Origin: Deefgea chitinilytica
Lineage (GTDB): Bacteria > Pseudomonadota > Gammaproteobacteria > Burkholderiales > Chitinibacteraceae
Length of the DNA stretch: 64,000 bases
Assembly: GCF_016881405.1 (NCBI RefSeq)
Contig: NZ_WOFE01000003.1
Coordinates: 124,001-188,000, forward strand
Reading direction: 5' to 3'
Shown here: piece after piece, positions 62,331 through 64,000 of the stretch
How positions within the stretch are numbered: position 1 is the stretch's first letter
How the letters are laid out: each line of letters begins with the position of its first letter
Translations under genes and position numbers: made by a program
The notes under the pieces: model-generated
The model's input: only the letters and a program-made list of their open reading frames with translations
Told to the model about the DNA's origin: nothing
Databases searched by the model: none

Positions 62331-63347
62331 ATGATCTCATCTGATCTGTTGCAAGCATTATTTGACATTTCTCCTGCCGGTATTGCGATTGCGGACCAGC
62401 AAGGCCGCTATTTACAAGTAAATGATTCTTATTGTTGCCTATTTGGTTATTCCCGCGCCGAGCTAATTGGCAATACTTTTCGTTTGATTTTAACTGAGCA
62501 GGATCAAGCACTAGAAGCCATGATTTTGAATCTGGCGCTAACTCAAGATCGGTCGGCTCCCACGGAATGGCAGGTACGACATAAAAGTGGTCGGACTTTA
62601 TTTGTTCACTCCGCCTTTAAAACTTTTTTCTATTCAGACGGCAGCGCCAAGATTCTCACTGTGTTGAGCGATGTTTCGGCCTTGGTGTGTTCGCTCAATA
62701 TATTGCAAGACCAAGAAGCTCAATTGATCAAAACGAATGAATCATTAGAGCAAATGGTGTCCCGACGAACGATTGAATTAGAGCGTGCCAATGATGAATT
62801 GGCGCGACTTGCGACGCAGGACTTTCTCACCGCCACGCTAAATCGCCGCGCATTTGAATGTGAGGCCTCCAAGATTATCTATGCCTCTGATCGTTATCAT
62901 CGGCCTGCTTCGTTTATGTTTTTAGATATTGATCATTTTAAGGCGATTAATGATCAATATGGTCATGCCGCAGGCGATGTGGTATTGCAAAAATTGGCAT
63001 TGAATATTCGCGCCTTGCTCCGTGAGTCAGACCTTTTGGCGCGTTGGGGTGGGGAAGAATTTGTGGTGTGTTTGCCTGATACGGTATTGGCGGATGCGAT
63101 TGTGGTGGGCGATAAGATACTTGAAGCATGCCGCCAGATGAAATTAAGTCATCAGCAATTTAGCATTGCCTTAACAGTCAGTGGCGGCGTGGTGCAGCGC
63201 ACATTGAATGAGTCATTGCACGAAGTTTTACAAAAAGCCGATGTTTTATTGTATGAAGCCAAGCGGACGGGGCGGAATCGCTTGTTATCCGAAATGCCTG
63301 CGAGCACTGCCGCTAACGAAGCGGCGTTGTTAAATTTTCATATTTAA
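62331..63347 (+). CDS. PAS-GGDEF diguanylate cyclase
   Basis: A soluble protein of 338 residues. PAS domain at about 3-120 (LLQALFDISPAGIAIADQQG, LQVNDSYCCLFGYSRAELIG), a coiled coil (about 130-160), then a GGDEF domain (about 165-325) with an intact catalytic loop (RWGGEEFVVCL), metal site (FLDIDHFKAINDQYGHAAGD) and an I-site (RESD five residues upstream). It should make c-di-GMP in response to a small ligand or redox signal bound by the PAS domain; no cofactor motif is evident. A bidirectional terminator lies after it. Confidence 0.92.
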   Translation: MISSDLLQALFDISPAGIAIADQQGRYLQVNDSYCCLFGYSRAELIGNTFRLILTEQDQALEAMILNLALTQDRSAPTEWQVRHKSGRTLFVHSAFKTFFYSDGSAKILTVLSDVSALVCSLNILQDQEAQLIKTNESLEQMVSRRTIELERANDELARLATQDFLTATLNRRAFECEASKIIYASDRYHRPASFMFLDIDHFKAINDQYGHAAGDVVLQKLALNIRALLRESDLLARWGGEEFVVCLPDTVLADAIVVGDKILEACRQMKLSHQQFSIALTVSGGVVQRTLNESLHEVLQKADVLLYEAKRTGRNRLLSEMPASTAANEAALLNFHI

Positions 63348-63400
63348 TAACCATGCTGAGCATCGCATCATTTATATCGCACGACGATGATCGTGCAATA

Positions 63401-63424
63401 AAAACGGGCCGTTTGGCCCGTTTT
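63401..63424. terminator. Bidirectional intrinsic terminator
   Basis: Stem AAAACGGGCC/GGCCCGTTTT with a GTTT loop, between the convergent PAS-GGDEF gene (stop 63347) and napC (stop 63444). It can end both transcripts. Confidence 0.92.
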
Positions 63425-63443
63425 CTCATTGGATCGAGATATG

Positions 63444-64000
63444 TTACTCGATGCCCGCCATGTCTTCTTCACTGGCGGAGGTCGCTTTTGCGCCATTTGT
63501 TTTTGGCCGTGTTGGATGCATGACATCGGGCTTGACGCCTTTACCATCGGGACCAACGTGTTGATTCACTGCGGGCAGATGATGAGCAATCCCTTTGTGG
63601 CAATCAATACACGTCATGCCTTCTGATAAGCCTTTTTGGTGCGCATTGGCTGAGCGGCTATTTTGCTCCATGTAATCAAAGTATTCGTAATTATGGCAAT
63701 TGCGACACGCTTTGGAGTCATTGGCCTTCATTCGCTTCCATTCGTTTTCCGCGAGTTCAATCCGCTTGTCGAGGAATTTCTCACGAGTATCGATATAGCC
63801 AGTAAGTTTGCCCCAGACCTCTTTAGAAGCTTGGATTTTCCGAATCATCTTTGGCCCCCACTCATGTGGCACGTGGCAGTCTGGACAGGTCGCACGTACA
63901 CCAGAACGATTCGTGTAATGGACGGTTTCTTGGTATTCCGGATACACATTGCTCTTCATTTCATGGCAAGAGAGGCAGAACTCTTCGGTATTGGTCATTT
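63444..64000 (-). CDS. napC: NapC/NirT-type tetraheme cytochrome c, 3' part
   Basis: The gene enters from the right edge; 185 codons are in the window. Four c-type heme motifs are seen: CLSCH, CPDCH, CRNCH and CIDCH, with the NapC marks [51 protein letters not shown] and KGIAHHLP. NapC is a membrane-anchored quinol dehydrogenase that passes electrons from the quinol pool to periplasmic reductases such as NapAB. The N-terminal anchor is missing because it lies beyond base 64000; the in-frame ATG at 63998 corresponds to an internal Met of the family, so it is not taken as the start. The tail (about 20 residues) is acidic and Ala/Ser-rich. Confidence 0.9.
   Translation of the reverse strand, partial: MTNTEEFCLSCHEMKSNVYPEYQETVHYTNRSGVRATCPDCHVPHEWGPKMIRKIQASKEVWGKLTGYIDTREKFLDKRIELAENEWKRMKANDSKACRNCHNYEYFDYMEQNSRSANAHQKGLSEGMTCIDCHKGIAHHLPAVNQHVGPDGKGVKPDVMHPTRPKTNGAKATSASEEDMAGIE

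Noticed and set aside
63444-63998. NapC read as a complete 184-residue protein starting at ATG 63998
   Set aside because: Family members carry an N-terminal membrane anchor before the TNTE segment; this Met is internal and the gene is cut by the window edge.
1-64000. CRISPR arrays, insertion sequences, prophage genes, tRNA and rRNA genes
   Set aside because: Looked for by eye on both strands; no spaced repeats, transposase motifs, integrase, cloverleaf or rRNA core sequence was found. A tRNAscan-SE or ISfinder search would settle it.

Overview
The window reads as chromosomal DNA of a betaproteobacterium, most likely order Neisseriales and probably the Chitinibacteraceae (Chitinibacter/Deefgea type). 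This is an inference from protein families and gene order: the gshA/gshB/apbE block followed by a permease-less mannose-type EIIA/HPr/EI set, a beta/gamma-type cox-SURF1-ctaA-ctaB cluster, PilU, CreBCD, and a secreted protease carrying chitin-binding modules. No rRNA, tRNA, CRISPR array, transposase or phage gene was seen. Most of the window is dense core genome with short gaps and many 1-17 base overlaps.

Layout. 1-9.0 kb: 5' end of a MacA-type efflux adaptor; a secreted phytase/esterase-like protein behind a textbook Pho box; a large chitin-binding M60/ImpA-type metalloprotease; a CHASE2-adenylate cyclase followed by a Tat-exported FecR-domain protein, separated by a near-perfect palindrome. 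9.1-12.8 kb: CorA, a solute-binding protein, a LysR regulator, and a short unlabelled ORF coupled to a transglutaminase-like protein. 12.9-23 kb: glutathione synthesis (gshA, gshB) with a guanidinium exporter gene between them, apbE, then EIIA-HPr-EI, two TPR signalling proteins (one a diguanylate cyclase) and an O-methyltransferase. 23.2-29.9 kb (minus): a dipeptide ABC transporter dppABCDF with an attenuator-like leader, and a DUF2189 membrane protein.

30.0-37.9 kb: a complete aa3-type cytochrome c oxidase locus (coxB, ctaD, a 31-residue membrane peptide, ctaG, DUF2970, ctaE, DUF2909, SURF1, a hypothetical, ctaA, ctaB). 38-44.7 kb: a CNNM/CorC-type protein, a dienelactone hydrolase, and creB-creC-creD interrupted by an AT-rich gene with a HEPN-like R-x5-H motif. 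44.9-52.8 kb: another solute-binding protein, SlyX, a BCCT transporter, a GGDEF-EAL protein, an HI0933-type flavoprotein with a Lys-rich tail, and an RlmI-like methyltransferase. 52.8-64 kb: a repeat-bearing intergenic stretch, a Tat-exported DUF2931-like protein, PilU, an RhlE-type helicase, a YegD-type Hsp70, a metallophosphoesterase, two tiny paralogous ORFs, the RNase P RNA gene with a clear promoter, a DUF455 ferritin-like protein, a PAS-GGDEF diguanylate cyclase and a truncated NapC.

The themes are respiration (aa3 oxidase, heme A synthesis, NapC, ApbE), nutrient sensing (Pho box, PTS, CreBC, solute-binding proteins) and cyclic-nucleotide signalling (one cAMP/cGMP cyclase, two diguanylate cyclases, one c-di-GMP phosphodiesterase). 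The least explained items are the HEPN-like gene inside the cre operon, the paralogous small ORFs next to rnpB, the FecR-leader palindrome, the dppA leader and the 57-residue ORF at 11985.
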